64,000 bases of DNA from Niastella soli (GCF_017742245.1 NZ_JAGHKO010000014.1:372001-436000), one strand, 5' to 3'; shown: positions 9,684 through 18,152, counted from the stretch's first letter. Notes: a model not told the origin generated them from the sequence alone. Numbers and translations: made by a program.

Positions 9684-9700
9684 AAAAAAAAGGGGGGGGG
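9684..9700. repeat. Homopolymer tract A8 then G9
   Basis: Eight A (9684-9691) are followed by nine G (9692-9700) between the lipoprotein gene and the duplicated leader. It is the longest homopolymer run noticed in the window and could slip during replication. Confidence 0.6.
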
Positions 9701-9761
9701 TTAACGGGAAAATTGGATTCCGAAAATGAATAGCTTTATAAAACAAACGTGGAGCCGGCCC

Positions 9762-10589
9762 TTAATAATAACTGTATACAGCATCGAAGTGCGACGTATT
9801 ATTCGGCATTTGGGGATAGCTGATGGTGGTAGATACTTTATCGATCCGGTAATTGTTTACAGTAAATACCTGGTCTTCTATTTTATCAATATACTCTGGG
9901 TTGGAACCTGTTTTGACTACGCGGGTCACTTTGGCCGGCAGTTTATGGAGTTGTTGCAATTGTTGCAGTACGGCCATGTTGTAAATGGTATAATTCTCTA
10001 ACAAGGTAGGGTCCAGGTAATGAGCCGGCAGAAAACTAACCGGAGCTGAATAGGCATCTATAGTATGGGTAATAAGATTTTTGCCAAACTGAGTGACCAC
10101 CTTTTCAAGATCGCCCCCGGCGTTATAATGGTAAGTACTGGAAGAACGCAGTTCCGTGGTGCCATCTTCATTGAAGACAGCATATTTCATCGCTTGAAGC
10201 TTACCGGCATTGTAGAGGAACTCTAACTGGTATTGGGTATCAGTAGGATCAGCCTTTGTTACATTCTTCATTTTCACCGGATAACCGTCGGTATCGTATT
10301 CAAATACATTCTTATACAAAGAGCGGTCGTCGTACAATTCGGTGTGGAGGTTGCCGGACCAGCCAAAACCGGTGAAGCCGCCGACGTTCTGATAGGTATA
10401 ATCGATCTGTTTCAATGAGCTGTCTGCATTGTACACAAAGTTTCCGGTAAGGCCATAATTCCAGGTAATGGATTTAATATGGAATTGCGGTATAACAATT
10501 TCAGGCTCATCAATTTTATCGTCCTTATCGCAGGCACCGAGCAATGAGATCAGGCTAAAAAGTAACAGGGGAGATACACGCTTAGTCAT
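9762..10589 (-). CDS. Lipoprotein of unknown function
   Basis: A 275-residue lipoprotein from the Met at 10589; an upstream Met at 10649 would place 20 polar residues before the signal peptide. The signal peptide ends in the lipobox LLGAC followed by DKDDKIDEPE, typical of Bacteroidota lipoproteins. The mature part has repeated beta-rich units of the type FVYNADSSLKQIDYTYQ, FEYDTDGYPVKMKNV, FLYNAGKLQAMKYAVF and YHYNAGGDLEKVVTQF. These resemble the YD-like units of DUF4595-type surface lipoproteins. It is probably exposed on the outer membrane. Function unknown; no co-transcribed neighbour is evident. Confidence 0.75.
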   Translation of the reverse strand: MTKRVSPLLLFSLISLLGACDKDDKIDEPEIVIPQFHIKSITWNYGLTGNFVYNADSSLKQIDYTYQNVGGFTGFGWSGNLHTELYDDRSLYKNVFEYDTDGYPVKMKNVTKADPTDTQYQLEFLYNAGKLQAMKYAVFNEDGTTELRSSSTYHYNAGGDLEKVVTQFGKNLITHTIDAYSAPVSFLPAHYLDPTLLENYTIYNMAVLQQLQQLHKLPAKVTRVVKTGSNPEYIDKIEDQVFTVNNYRIDKVSTTISYPQMPNNTSHFDAVYSYY

Positions 10590-10918
10590 AACATCTATTT
10601 TCTTCTTATGACCACAAATGTAAACAGGCCGTGGCTTATGCCACTGCATACTTATGACAGTTCATCCCGGTATTTCTACATTTCATACAAAAAAGGGGGC
10701 GCCTTGGGATTCCTGAATGGTGCGATTAATAGGATTAGGCCATGTTCCTGCAAGTAATCATCATCAACGTTTCAATTCCTCGATGGAGCGATCTGTTTCC
10801 GGCCCCAACTCAATAACCTTCAAGTGACACTCAGCCAACCGCCCCATTATTTATAAAAAAGAGGCCGCTAACAGCGACCTCCTTTGCGAATACAATGTAT
10901 ATTGTTTTGTCAGTACAG
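10590..10918. other. Intergenic region with the hydrolase terminator
   Basis: About 330 bp holding the hairpin at 10855-10885. No gene is recognised in the rest. Confidence 0.5.
10855..10885 (-). terminator. Rho-independent terminator of the alpha/beta hydrolase gene
   Basis: Arms at 10861-10869 and 10873-10881 (one mismatch) are followed on the minus strand by six T. It lies 34 bp past the hydrolase stop. Its loop and arms resemble those of the reductase terminator at 8806-8836. Confidence 0.65.
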
Positions 10919-11791
10919 TTACTTTAAAAAACTGTTTAGGTAAGCCAGGATTGTTGCTGTCTGCATCATCACGCTCACGTGCCCTTGTGAAGGAACAATG
11001 GCTAATTGCGATTTGGGCATTGGGCTCAGATCAGCAGAAACCCCACCGCCCAACAATTTATACGTTTTCATCAACTCAATTTTATCCAGTCCATCATTGT
11101 CACCGGAGATGATCAATACAGGCGAAGCTATTTTTGAAATATTGGCATCACCCATGTTAAATGGCTCCTGTGCGAAAGCGATCATTTGGGCTATGAAGTT
11201 TGTCCATTTTGTTTTATCCGGCGCCACGGCATCGTATGCGGCTTTCATTGGACTATTGGCAAATACTTCAAGCTTCATTCCTTTGAATGCACTGGTTATT
11301 TCGGGTAGCCAGCCACTGGTTTTATAGGTAGAAGAAATGATCACTAATTTTGTTACCCGCTTAGGACTTTGTACCGCCAACTGGTAAGCCACAGAGCCGC
11401 CCATACTAAAACCTGCTACATCAGCACTGTCAATTTTCAGGTAATCCATTACGCGATCCACATCACTCGCTAAAGCAGGAAACGATAATTTTCGTTCTGA
11501 CAAGGGCGTATGTCCATGACCTTGCATTTCAATAGCAATTACTTTCCTGGTTTTTGACAACTCAGGGATCAATTGCGCCCAGTTCAGATCGATAGTCATA
11601 AAGGCTCCGTGCAATAAAACGATGGGCCTGCCCTCTCCATATACTTCATAATAAACTTTACTGCCATTAACGGGGGCGTACCCACTGTTAGAAGATTTGA
11701 GTGATTGTGCGTTTGATTGAATTGCTGCAAACAAAATGGCGATCAACAGCATTGATCTCAGTTGGATAAGTGTTTTAAGTGAATTTTTCAT
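10919..11791 (-). CDS. Exported alpha/beta hydrolase
   Basis: A 290-residue alpha/beta-fold hydrolase from the Met at 11791; an upstream Met at 11833 lies before the signal peptide. The signal peptide (1-28) ends in SNAQ. Catalytic features are the oxyanion segment VLLHGAF (58-64), the nucleophile elbow G-F-S-M-G-G (Ser129), an acid in ISGDNDG (Asp231 or Asp233) and His271 in SQGHVSV. It is predicted to be a periplasmic or secreted esterase or lactonase-like enzyme; the substrate is unknown. It stands alone. Its promoter and first 20 codons are duplicated in decayed form at 9509-9685. Confidence 0.9.
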   Translation of the reverse strand: MKNSLKTLIQLRSMLLIAILFAAIQSNAQSLKSSNSGYAPVNGSKVYYEVYGEGRPIVLLHGAFMTIDLNWAQLIPELSKTRKVIAIEMQGHGHTPLSERKLSFPALASDVDRVMDYLKIDSADVAGFSMGGSVAYQLAVQSPKRVTKLVIISSTYKTSGWLPEITSAFKGMKLEVFANSPMKAAYDAVAPDKTKWTNFIAQMIAFAQEPFNMGDANISKIASPVLIISGDNDGLDKIELMKTYKLLGGGVSADLSPMPKSQLAIVPSQGHVSVMMQTATILAYLNSFLK

Positions 11792-11830
11792 AACGTTGTT
11801 TATATGCTGGTTTGAATTGTATTGACACAA

Positions 11831-11838
11831 CAAAACTA
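11831..11838 (-). promoter_or_regulatory. Candidate -7 element (TAGTTTTG) of the hydrolase gene
   Basis: The minus strand reads TAGTTTTG, a TAnnTTTG match 40 bp upstream of the start codon. It is conserved in the duplicated leader at 9617-9624. Further upstream a GGGGTGAA direct repeat with 20-bp period (about 11862-11889, plus strand) is also shared by both copies and may bind a regulator. Confidence 0.5.
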
Positions 11839-11932
11839 GTATTCACTTCCCGATTTGACACGGGGTGAAAATGACCAATTAGGGGTGAATTGTGCCTAAA
11901 CTTGTCTGGGATGATTGGGATTTTTGGGATGA

Positions 11933-12277
11933 ATGGGATCAACACTGACCAATGATAATGTCAAATCCTGGAAAGTGAATCCACAGGGCGCCACCACTTA
12001 TTGTGGTCAAAATACAGTCAATCCTGCAGTGGCCATGGACGACACTTTTATCTTTAATTCAAATGGCACCTTCTCACACCGGGGCGGTACGCTTACAAGA
12101 GACCCCAATCTTACTAATTGCAATGATGGTGGCGATTATAACAATACCTGGTCTTTTAATGCCGACCAAACCTCCATCATCTTAGGCGGTGGCATTGAAC
12201 TTAAAATTGTATCGTTGCAAAAATCAAGACTAATTGTGATAACACCCGATTCAAAATTTGATCTAATACCCAATTAG
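11933..12277 (+). CDS. Lipocalin-like domain protein lacking a signal peptide, probably truncated
   Basis: A 114-residue frame with the beta-strand pattern of small Bacteroidota lipocalin-like lipoproteins: a Lys-Trp-Lys-Val strand near the start, DTFIFNSNGTF, NNTWSFNADQTSIIL and a final strand pair IVSLQKSRLIVI. Such proteins normally carry a lipoprotein signal peptide; here the frame opens directly at the first strand after a GGGAT-rich repeat (about 11907-11940). It is probably the 3' part of a broken gene. Palindromic repeats follow it. Confidence 0.5.
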   Translation: MGSTLTNDNVKSWKVNPQGATTYCGQNTVNPAVAMDDTFIFNSNGTFSHRGGTLTRDPNLTNCNDGGDYNNTWSFNADQTSIILGGGIELKIVSLQKSRLIVITPDSKFDLIPN

Positions 12278-12305
12278 GTGTCAGGCATTATAGCTCTAGA
12301 AGGGT

Positions 12306-12369
12306 ATAAGCGGACGCTTATGCTAATTAAAGAAGGGTACCCCGACTCGTCGGAGCGCCAGATAGGAGG
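12306..12369. repeat. Dispersed palindromic intergenic repeat, copy 1
   Basis: It contains ATAAGCGGACGCTTAT (12306-12321) and then a CCCGACTCGTCGGAGCGCCA hairpin unit (12351-12370). Related units occur at 12999-13044, 18251-18276 and 47975-47996, always between genes. Confidence 0.65.
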
Positions 12370-12416
12370 AGATAGAATCAACACTGACTTGCAAAGCGCG
12401 CCTCAAAAACCGAAAA

Positions 12417-12454
12417 TAAAAAAAAGGTGTTCAAAATTACTTTTGAAACACCTT
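12417..12454 (-). terminator. Strong hairpin terminator
   Basis: Arms at 12424-12436 and 12441-12454 (one bulge) have a long T-run on the minus-strand side. It would stop leftward transcripts, for example read-through of the 13048-13500 gene, and may also serve the rightward 11933-12277 frame. Confidence 0.6.
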
Positions 12455-12741
12455 CTTGTTCTATCTGCGTGCCAATGAAATGTCTGTTATAAATATAAAT
12501 ACTGCAGGGCAAGGATATCGTTGGCAGCACAAGCGGACCAATGCACCGCATAGAGAAAAATTATGTGTAAGGGTAAAACATTAAACCGTTTTACCTACAT
12601 TTGTCGACTGCTTCGGTTATAGACTGGTGTTTTTGTTAGATCGTTTACACACATCAGATTTAATATTAGTCAGTAACATATAACAAGAAAGCATTGTAAG
12701 ATCATTGCAAACTAAATCCGTTTCATTTAAACCCTTACTAT

Positions 12742-12969
12742 ATGACCTCTCCAACCCTTTTAATTTCTATGCCCGGTGGCAGCGAATGGATATTAGTAAT
12801 GTTGGTGTTACTTCCGCTGTATTTTCTTCCTTCGATCATCGCTATAGCCCGAAAAAATCCAAACACAACACCCATAGTTATTCTCAACTTATTGCTGGGC
12901 TGGACTTTCCTGGGATGGATAGGAACCCTGTACTGGGCATTTCGTAACAAACAACCGCAGCAATCGTAA
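12742..12969 (+). CDS. Superinfection-immunity-like small membrane protein
   Basis: A 75-residue protein with two predicted transmembrane helices (about 15-36 and 43-66) joined by the short polar loop ARKNPNTTPIV. The pattern PSIIAIARKNPNTTPIVILN, then LLGWTFLGWIGTLYWAF, is that of the superinfection immunity protein family named after T4 Imm, which is widespread in bacterial chromosomes with unproven roles. The ATG at 12742 gives the whole family pattern. The gene is alone, rightward, and lies between two copies of a palindromic repeat, so it may have arrived as a small cassette. A role in phage exclusion is only suggested by the family name. Confidence 0.75.
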   Translation: MTSPTLLISMPGGSEWILVMLVLLPLYFLPSIIAIARKNPNTTPIVILNLLLGWTFLGWIGTLYWAFRNKQPQQS

Positions 12970-12998
12970 ATAATACCGGCTGGTTATAAAGCTTTTTA

Positions 12999-13044
12999 AG
13001 GCACTCCGACTCGTCGTAGCGCCAGGTAGGCGGACGCCTGCGCC
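12999..13044. repeat. Dispersed palindromic intergenic repeat, copy 2
   Basis: A CTCCGACTCGTCGTAGCGCC hairpin unit is followed by GGCGGACGCCTGCGCC. Both units match those of copy 1 at 12306-12369. The two copies bracket the superinfection-immunity-like gene. Confidence 0.65.
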
Positions 13045-13047
13045 AGT

Positions 13048-13500
13048 TTAATAATTATCTACAACAAAAGGATTGTACGCTTTGGGCACCTGACCCATAA
13101 TAGGTCTGAATAGATCCCAAAAGTCAGGATCAAAAGCATAATCATCAAAAACCTTTACCTGTTTATAATACACTTCGCCTCTTTGGGCTGTGCCGACGCT
13201 TCCATTTGGTTTAAAAACCGGCTGGGCGATAAGTTTATCAAGGGCCGCAAAAAACACCTTAGCTGAATCTAATGTAAACACCTGGCTGGTATCTGCAGAT
13301 TGAACAACAAGACTATCTGCATAATCCGATCCAATGCCTTTAATAACATAGGCATTTCCATTTGTATTGATATAAATGGAAAAAAATCGGGTAAATAACC
13401 TCACATCGCACCGGACATTATATAGTTTCTCCTTGTTGGCCTGGTCCTTACAAGCAAAAAAGAATAAGACAGGCAATACATAAAATAGTTTCCTCTTCAT
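13048..13500 (-). CDS. Lipoprotein in the collapsed toxin locus
   Basis: A 150-residue predicted lipoprotein with the signal peptide MKRKLFYVLPVLFFFAC and lipobox FFAC (Cys17). The mature part is mixed alpha/beta, with no recognised family. It is the last leftward gene after an RHS toxin tip and its candidate immunity lipoprotein, about 70 bp past the latter. Position, small size and lipoprotein nature are those of a second immunity gene left from an earlier toxin tip. That role is inference. Confidence 0.65.
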   Translation of the reverse strand: MKRKLFYVLPVLFFFACKDQANKEKLYNVRCDVRLFTRFFSIYINTNGNAYVIKGIGSDYADSLVVQSADTSQVFTLDSAKVFFAALDKLIAQPVFKPNGSVGTAQRGEVYYKQVKVFDDYAFDPDFWDLFRPIMGQVPKAYNPFVVDNY

Positions 13501-13569
13501 GGGCAGATTTAACGGCCTAATAAACTAAAGGCACACCTATATTTGAAATATTCCTCTCTCTCATTATAC

Positions 13570-14190
13570 TCACCGGCCTTTTAAACCTGTAAATTTAAAC
13601 TCACGTTCCAGCAACGCAATTATTTTCACCATATTCGCTGCCTGCCAGTCCTTGTCTTTGTTGTTTTCGGGCTCATAAAAATCATAATAGGTATATTTAC
13701 CAGGAGTTAAGATCTCCACACAGTAAGTTATTCCATCAGCTCCACCCCTACTGCTATCCGACAGTTCCCGGATCTTTAATTGGCTCAGGTCGTTTATAAA
13801 GGGCGGCCAGCCAGAGGCAGGTTTAACATTTTTCTTCTCATAGTGCTGAATAATATTGTAATTGAGCGTATCAACATAGCCAACATTCATTTCATAGAGC
13901 CGGCCGCTCCAGTCGTGATTTTGTTTTTCAATGATCACTAAGTGCTTTCTCAAAGCCATTGAATGATCAAACCATACCCTTATCTGTAAAGAGTCAAATC
14001 CCACTTCAACAGGGTTTAGATTGAGTTGTTTGCTTAATTGACGTACATTATGAAAGTTGCTCCAGAAATTGGTGGTATCAGTGCGGATATCCATTAAAAC
14101 CGGTTGTCTGATCTTATTATTGTTGACCTGGCCCTTACAGGAAGCCAACATCAAAACAGCAACAAGTATTACAAAATTCTTTCTTTTCAT
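13570..14190 (-). CDS. Candidate immunity lipoprotein for the DUF4329 toxin tip
   Basis: A 206-residue lipoprotein from the Met at 14190 (an earlier Met at 14247 lies inside the toxin gene). The signal peptide is MKRKNFVILVAVLMLASC. It is clearly related to the lipoprotein at 16235-16903: shared segments are GFDSLQIR-W, SGWP-FIN-L, a G-I--VEI strand, a Y-YY aromatic strand and a C-terminal helix EREFKF/ENEFGF. It starts 4 bp after the stop of the DUF4329 RHS tip, the tight spacing typical of toxin-immunity pairs. The lipid anchor would place it in the periplasm. Immunity function is inferred from position and from the repeated pairing. Confidence 0.75.
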   Translation of the reverse strand: MKRKNFVILVAVLMLASCKGQVNNNKIRQPVLMDIRTDTTNFWSNFHNVRQLSKQLNLNPVEVGFDSLQIRVWFDHSMALRKHLVIIEKQNHDWSGRLYEMNVGYVDTLNYNIIQHYEKKNVKPASGWPPFINDLSQLKIRELSDSSRGGADGITYCVEILTPGKYTYYDFYEPENNKDKDWQAANMVKIIALLEREFKFTGLKGR

Positions 14191-14194
14191 AATA

Positions 14195-15669
14195 TTAACG
14201 GAGGGTATTGTAAAGTGATCGACTGCGGCCTTTTGGATTAAAATCATAAATTACGCCCTGACTAAAATCCTTATCCTGCATAGCAGCCCGCCTTTCCCTT
14301 TCTATCGGCGCCAGACTTGCATTTTGGGATGCAGGTTTTTTTTGAGTATCCGTTGGCGGATGCAAAAAGAGGACCGGTTCTAAATCTTCCGTCGTGGTGC
14401 CTGGCGGCAAATTTTCCCAATAGATCTTATTTTCAGTACGCTTGAAATGTGCGTCGGACTGATAAGGAAGGCAATCGCAAATTTTCAAAGCATCACGCAC
14501 CTTATTATGCTCGTCCATACCTGGATACCAGGACAGTTTTCCACCCGGACTGACTAAGTAAATCGGCATTAAGTAATATCTATCTGTAAGGGCCCTGTCA
14601 TCAGCAGAAAACATTTCAGTATTATAATCCAGGTTTTCAGCTCCATGTGAATGGATCATTGCGACGCGTTGATCCTCAGGCACGCTTTCTACACTCTTAC
14701 GCACCTGATCCGGACTTACATTTTTCTCTTTACCTACTACAGGGGTTGTCCAGGTATAATATTTTTTCCCATTTATTTGCACCTTGTAGATAGTTGAAAA
14801 GTATTCTTTATTTTCTTTTATCGATTGCTCATTATACATTCTTCCCCATCCCATCGCAGCTGCTCTTGCGCTTTTATAGTAAAATTTATTCGGGTCGGGA
14901 TCTCCTGGCGTCATTCCATCCGGATCAATAAATGTTAATGGATTATCAAATGCGTACGCATACGGAGACCACCGGCGCATTTTATCGGCCATAGGGTCAG
15001 TAACGGGCCACCTGCCTGTTTGTGCATCATACATGCGCGCTCCAAAATCATACCACTCCAGCCCACTCCCATCGGCAAACTCCTTCTCCTGCTTTTCCTT
15101 ACCATTATACTCAAATTTATTATCCAGTGAACCGCTCGCTTTGCTGCTTATGCCCGCCATCGGCAGCCCAAACGGATAATAATGCGTTTCTTCCATCAAT
15201 GGCCCACGGAGATGCTCAACCCGGAGGTCATCAAAATATACATTCCCGCGGCTCTCATTGCTCACAAACACATAAATATATCCATTTTTGGTAATTTCTA
15301 TCTCGTTGCCTGAGTTAGCCTGCAAAAGGGTTTTCTCCTGAGTACCAGTTATAGCCGGTACGGGCACAAACCCGCTGTTGCTATTGACCATTTTAAACTG
15401 CTCCTCATCCAGCAACACCCAGTTCAAATAAGCTTTAGGCGCCCCGCTTCCCGGGTTCTGGCCATTTAAAAAACTCTCCATTCCCGGCTGCACAATACTG
15501 TTGGTAACCTGACTGCCTAATGCGCCTTTTGCCGCCCCGGCAATCCCTGGCACTAATTGACCTAATAAGTTATTGATGATGCCGGGCAACCCGGGATCAG
15601 TTGTATTATCCATTCCTGAAGGCTGGTACCAGGCAAATGTTTGCGCCCTGATCTTATCTCGGAGCGCCA
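14195..15669 (-). pseudogene. Orphan RHS toxin tip with DUF4329 domain (N-terminus missing)
   Basis: The open frame runs to about 15715, where only a TTG can start it. Homology to the full RHS proteins in the window begins at about 15669 and covers only their last part: the [13 protein letters not shown] strand, [34 protein letters not shown] and the core end [13 protein letters not shown]. After DPDG comes a DUF4329-like tip with AARAAA/GWGR helices, YYTWTTP, and a JAB-like metal motif H-S-H-G then S-A-D-D. The roughly 1600 residues of signal peptide, Ig-like domains and YD repeats are absent. It is a displaced toxin cassette ('orphan tip') that could be restored by recombination with a full RHS gene. 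DUF4329 as a protease-like toxin is inference. Confidence 0.75.
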
Positions 15670-15699
15670 TTGCAGGAAGACGCGTGCGCCATTGCAAAG

Positions 15700-16077
15700 C
15701 TATTTGTCGCAACAACTATCTCTTAATGTCACTGTAAAACTATCAATATTCACTGTATAAAAATCCTTTCCGGAATGCTTACTTAGATTTCCCCAAAAAT
15801 AATAATCGTAACAAATAGCGCAGTTTTTAACCATTTTGTCAATAATCTTTTCCTGACTGGGAAATGTAAAAACCGCTTCCAGATCAGCGCCTTTTATATC
15901 TTCGGGCAAAGCATACTCGTGTTTTTTGATCTCTTGAATTTTGTATTTGGCCCCACAATCACCACAAGCATAACCCATATAAATACATTTTAATTCAACA
16001 TTTCCTTTTATCTGACTTTTGCAACTGAGTAAAACAACCAGTGTAAAAAGGACCATTAAAGTTTTATTTTGAATCAT
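15700..16077 (-). CDS. Cysteine-rich lipoprotein in the collapsed toxin locus
   Basis: A 125-residue lipoprotein from the Met at 16077. The signal peptide ends in the lipobox LLSC (Cys19). The mature part has several Cys pairs (ACGDC, CAIC, SCC) that may bind metal or form disulfides. No family is recognised. It ends about 30 bp before the RHS homology of the orphan tip begins and follows another immunity candidate, so it is plausibly a displaced immunity gene, perhaps for a tip since lost. Confidence 0.65.
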   Translation of the reverse strand: MIQNKTLMVLFTLVVLLSCKSQIKGNVELKCIYMGYACGDCGAKYKIQEIKKHEYALPEDIKGADLEAVFTFPSQEKIIDKMVKNCAICYDYYFWGNLSKHSGKDFYTVNIDSFTVTLRDSCCDK

Positions 16078-16234
16078 AGTGCAGTTCCTTTGTTTGCGCC
16101 AGTCAGTTGTTAGTTTTACTTTTAGACAGGTAATCCCGAACAATTACACCGCCTAGCGTAATAAACATAAATGAATACATCCCAATCATAATATAGTATA
16201 CTTTTCAGTCTTTAAAAAAATAAATATAGTGCTA

Positions 16235-16903
16235 CTAAAATTTTCTCACCTGGTAAAAACCAAATTCATTTTCAACTAAATCCAGGATATCTTCAATATT
16301 CCGGGCTTCTTTAAACTGGTCCTTATGCACTGATGGTGCCTGATAGGAATAAGTCCGGTACTGTTTTTTACTGGCTATCTCTACTATTAAAATATCTCCA
16401 TCCATCCCCTGGTAATATTCAGGAATCTTATGGTAATCGGGCAGGGTTTGAATATGTAAAGCAAACAGCTTATTTATAAATGCCGGCCAACCCGACCTGG
16501 GCGCTGCGGTCACAACCTGCTTACTAATACTTTCAATAGAATCCCCTTTTTTGTTCAGATGATATTGAAAGTTATAAAAATCACCCTGCCAAATGCCTTT
16601 TGTATTTGTTAAAATCACCAACTGTGACGTATCATGGAACGCATACCCATACCAGAGACGGATCTGTAAAGAATCAAATCCATTCTCCAGGGTAGCAAGC
16701 CCCATCTTCTTTTCCACGTCGGGCTTATTGCGGTACCACGACGGTGACAGGCCTTTTTCATCCAAAGGAATATCCTTTACCACCGTATCTGCTGTTGGAT
16801 TATCTTTTTTTACTCCGCTATCCCTGTTTTGATTGTTGCAGGCTAACAGCGATCCCCAAATAACAATGAAAAGAAACCCGAACACTGACATCGATTTAAA
16901 CAT
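16235..16903 (-). CDS. Candidate immunity lipoprotein, paralogue of 13570-14190
   Basis: A 222-residue lipoprotein with the signal peptide MFKSMSVFGFLFIVIWGSLLAC (lipobox LLAC). It shares with the 13570-14190 protein the segments GFDSLQIRLWYG, SGWPAFINKLFALHI, a GDILIVEI strand, YRTYSYQAP and a C-terminal NIEDILDLVENEFGF helix. It starts 21 bp after the stop of a second DUF4329 tip. The same toxin domain followed by the same lipoprotein family, twice in 4 kb, supports a toxin-immunity pairing. Confidence 0.75.
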   Translation of the reverse strand: MFKSMSVFGFLFIVIWGSLLACNNQNRDSGVKKDNPTADTVVKDIPLDEKGLSPSWYRNKPDVEKKMGLATLENGFDSLQIRLWYGYAFHDTSQLVILTNTKGIWQGDFYNFQYHLNKKGDSIESISKQVVTAAPRSGWPAFINKLFALHIQTLPDYHKIPEYYQGMDGDILIVEIASKKQYRTYSYQAPSVHKDQFKEARNIEDILDLVENEFGFYQVRKF

Positions 16904-16924
16904 ACTAAGTATTTAATTTTACCC

Positions 16925-17595
16925 TTACATTCTAGGGTCCTTAAAATAGCTCCTATGTATCCAATCGGGCGGAGTATCCCCATAATATCCCAAGTATTTT
17001 GGTCCATTCAAAAAGCCGCTACGCTTTAGCCCCTGCCCTGCAGGTGGGCCGGTTTTCGGCGGTGTATCATCCTTAACAGGATCAAGATCTTTTAGTGATT
17101 CATGCGGCCCCTCAAACTCACCCCAAATTATTTTAACTTTATGCCCCTTTGGGTATGGCTTATATTTCACCTCATCCCTTGGAAAGCCAATACCCAACAA
17201 TACACTGCCCTCATTGTTTGAAGGACTCGAATTCCGGTTTACCCGTAAATCGCCATTAGGAGCTGCGAGATAAAAATCCAGATCAGGATTATGTTTCATA
17301 ATATCCGCATCCAGATCGCCAGTCATCCCAACAGAAGGTGAAAAATCATTATCCGATTCCTGTTGCCAGGCCCCATGTGAATGGATAAACCCTTTTGCCA
17401 CCGCCCCTTTAGGCATTTCTTTTCTTCCCCTATCAGGTCTGCATCTTCCTTATTAGGAAAATAATGGGGCGTTGTATAGGAGTAATAGGTTTGCCCATTT
17501 TCTGTAAATTCATAGATCACTGAAGAAAGCTCCATGTTATTTTTTATAGAAAATGCAGCATAATTTTTTGTCCAGGCTATTGCAGCCGCATAATT
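16925..17595 (-). pseudogene. DUF4329 toxin tip, N-terminally deleted and frameshifted
   Basis: The frame open from 17595 reads NYAAAIAWTKNYAAFSIKNN and then a YYSYTTPHYF strand. This aligns with the DUF4329 domain of the orphan tip at 14195-15669 ([29 protein letters not shown]). A one-base shift near 17415-17425, in an A-rich run, moves reading to a second frame starting at MPKGAVAKG. That frame carries the metal motif I-H-S-H-G and continues to the stop at 16925 with a proline-rich end. The upstream RHS core is missing, so the piece cannot be exported as it stands. The frameshift could be an assembly error; the deletion could not. Confidence 0.75.
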
Positions 17596-17816
17596 TCATG
17601 ATCGGCCACTTTCAGGCTGTAGACCGGAATAGACACCGCAGCCGCCCCGGTTACCAGGTTTGGCGACATCCCACCATACGCTCCCAGTGAGGCAGCATTC
17701 GGAGACGGCGGTACAATATCTACTTTATTCTCCAACCCCCGTTGGTGATCAGGCTGGGCATTTACTGCAAATGCCAGGAACAGCAAGAAGGCAATAAAAA
17801 GAGGTCCTTTTATCAT
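17577..17816 (-). pseudogene. 5' end of an RHS-partner gene, truncated by deletion
   Basis: A 79-codon frame starts with the signal peptide MIKGPLFIAFLLFLAFAVNAQ. It continues with the partner-family signature PPSPNAASLGAYGG and VTGAAAVSIPVYSLKVADHEI, matching the first 70 residues of the two full partners (ending 33484 and 46693). Homology stops at about 17598, exactly where homology to a DUF4329 toxin tip begins in another frame. Roughly 9 kb (rest of partner plus most of the RHS gene) has been lost at this junction. Confidence 0.8.
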
Positions 17817-18152
17817 AAGTATATTCTTTCAGACATGACAATGAGCTACTGTCCGGCAACAGCAGTCGCCGGTAAGCATACCTGTACCATTTAGTAAATA
17901 GAGAAAACACCTTACCCAGTTGGCAAAACACCACCCGTCATACATCGAGCGGGCATATAAATACCAAAAATGAAGCGGGAAATGTAAATGACATCTAACG
18001 AAGTGTAGTACATGCAGAAAAGGGACAACATTGCACAGCAGTATACAAATCTATTGCCCATCAGGCAATGGATTTTCTCATGTGACTTTCCAATTAGTTA
18101 GATTGGTTTTACGGAACCAAATATAAACAAGTAGCACATCAATCGAACACGG

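Larger units (their letters stand above)
12278..12741. other. Intergenic region with palindromic repeats and a terminator
   Basis: About 460 bp. It contains the palindromic repeats near 12306-12369 and the hairpin at 12417-12454. A small open frame across the repeats (12278-12478) has no protein-like character. Confidence 0.5.

Noticed and set aside
12278-12478. 66-codon frame after the lipocalin-like ORF
   Set aside because: It reads through palindromic repeats and a terminator.
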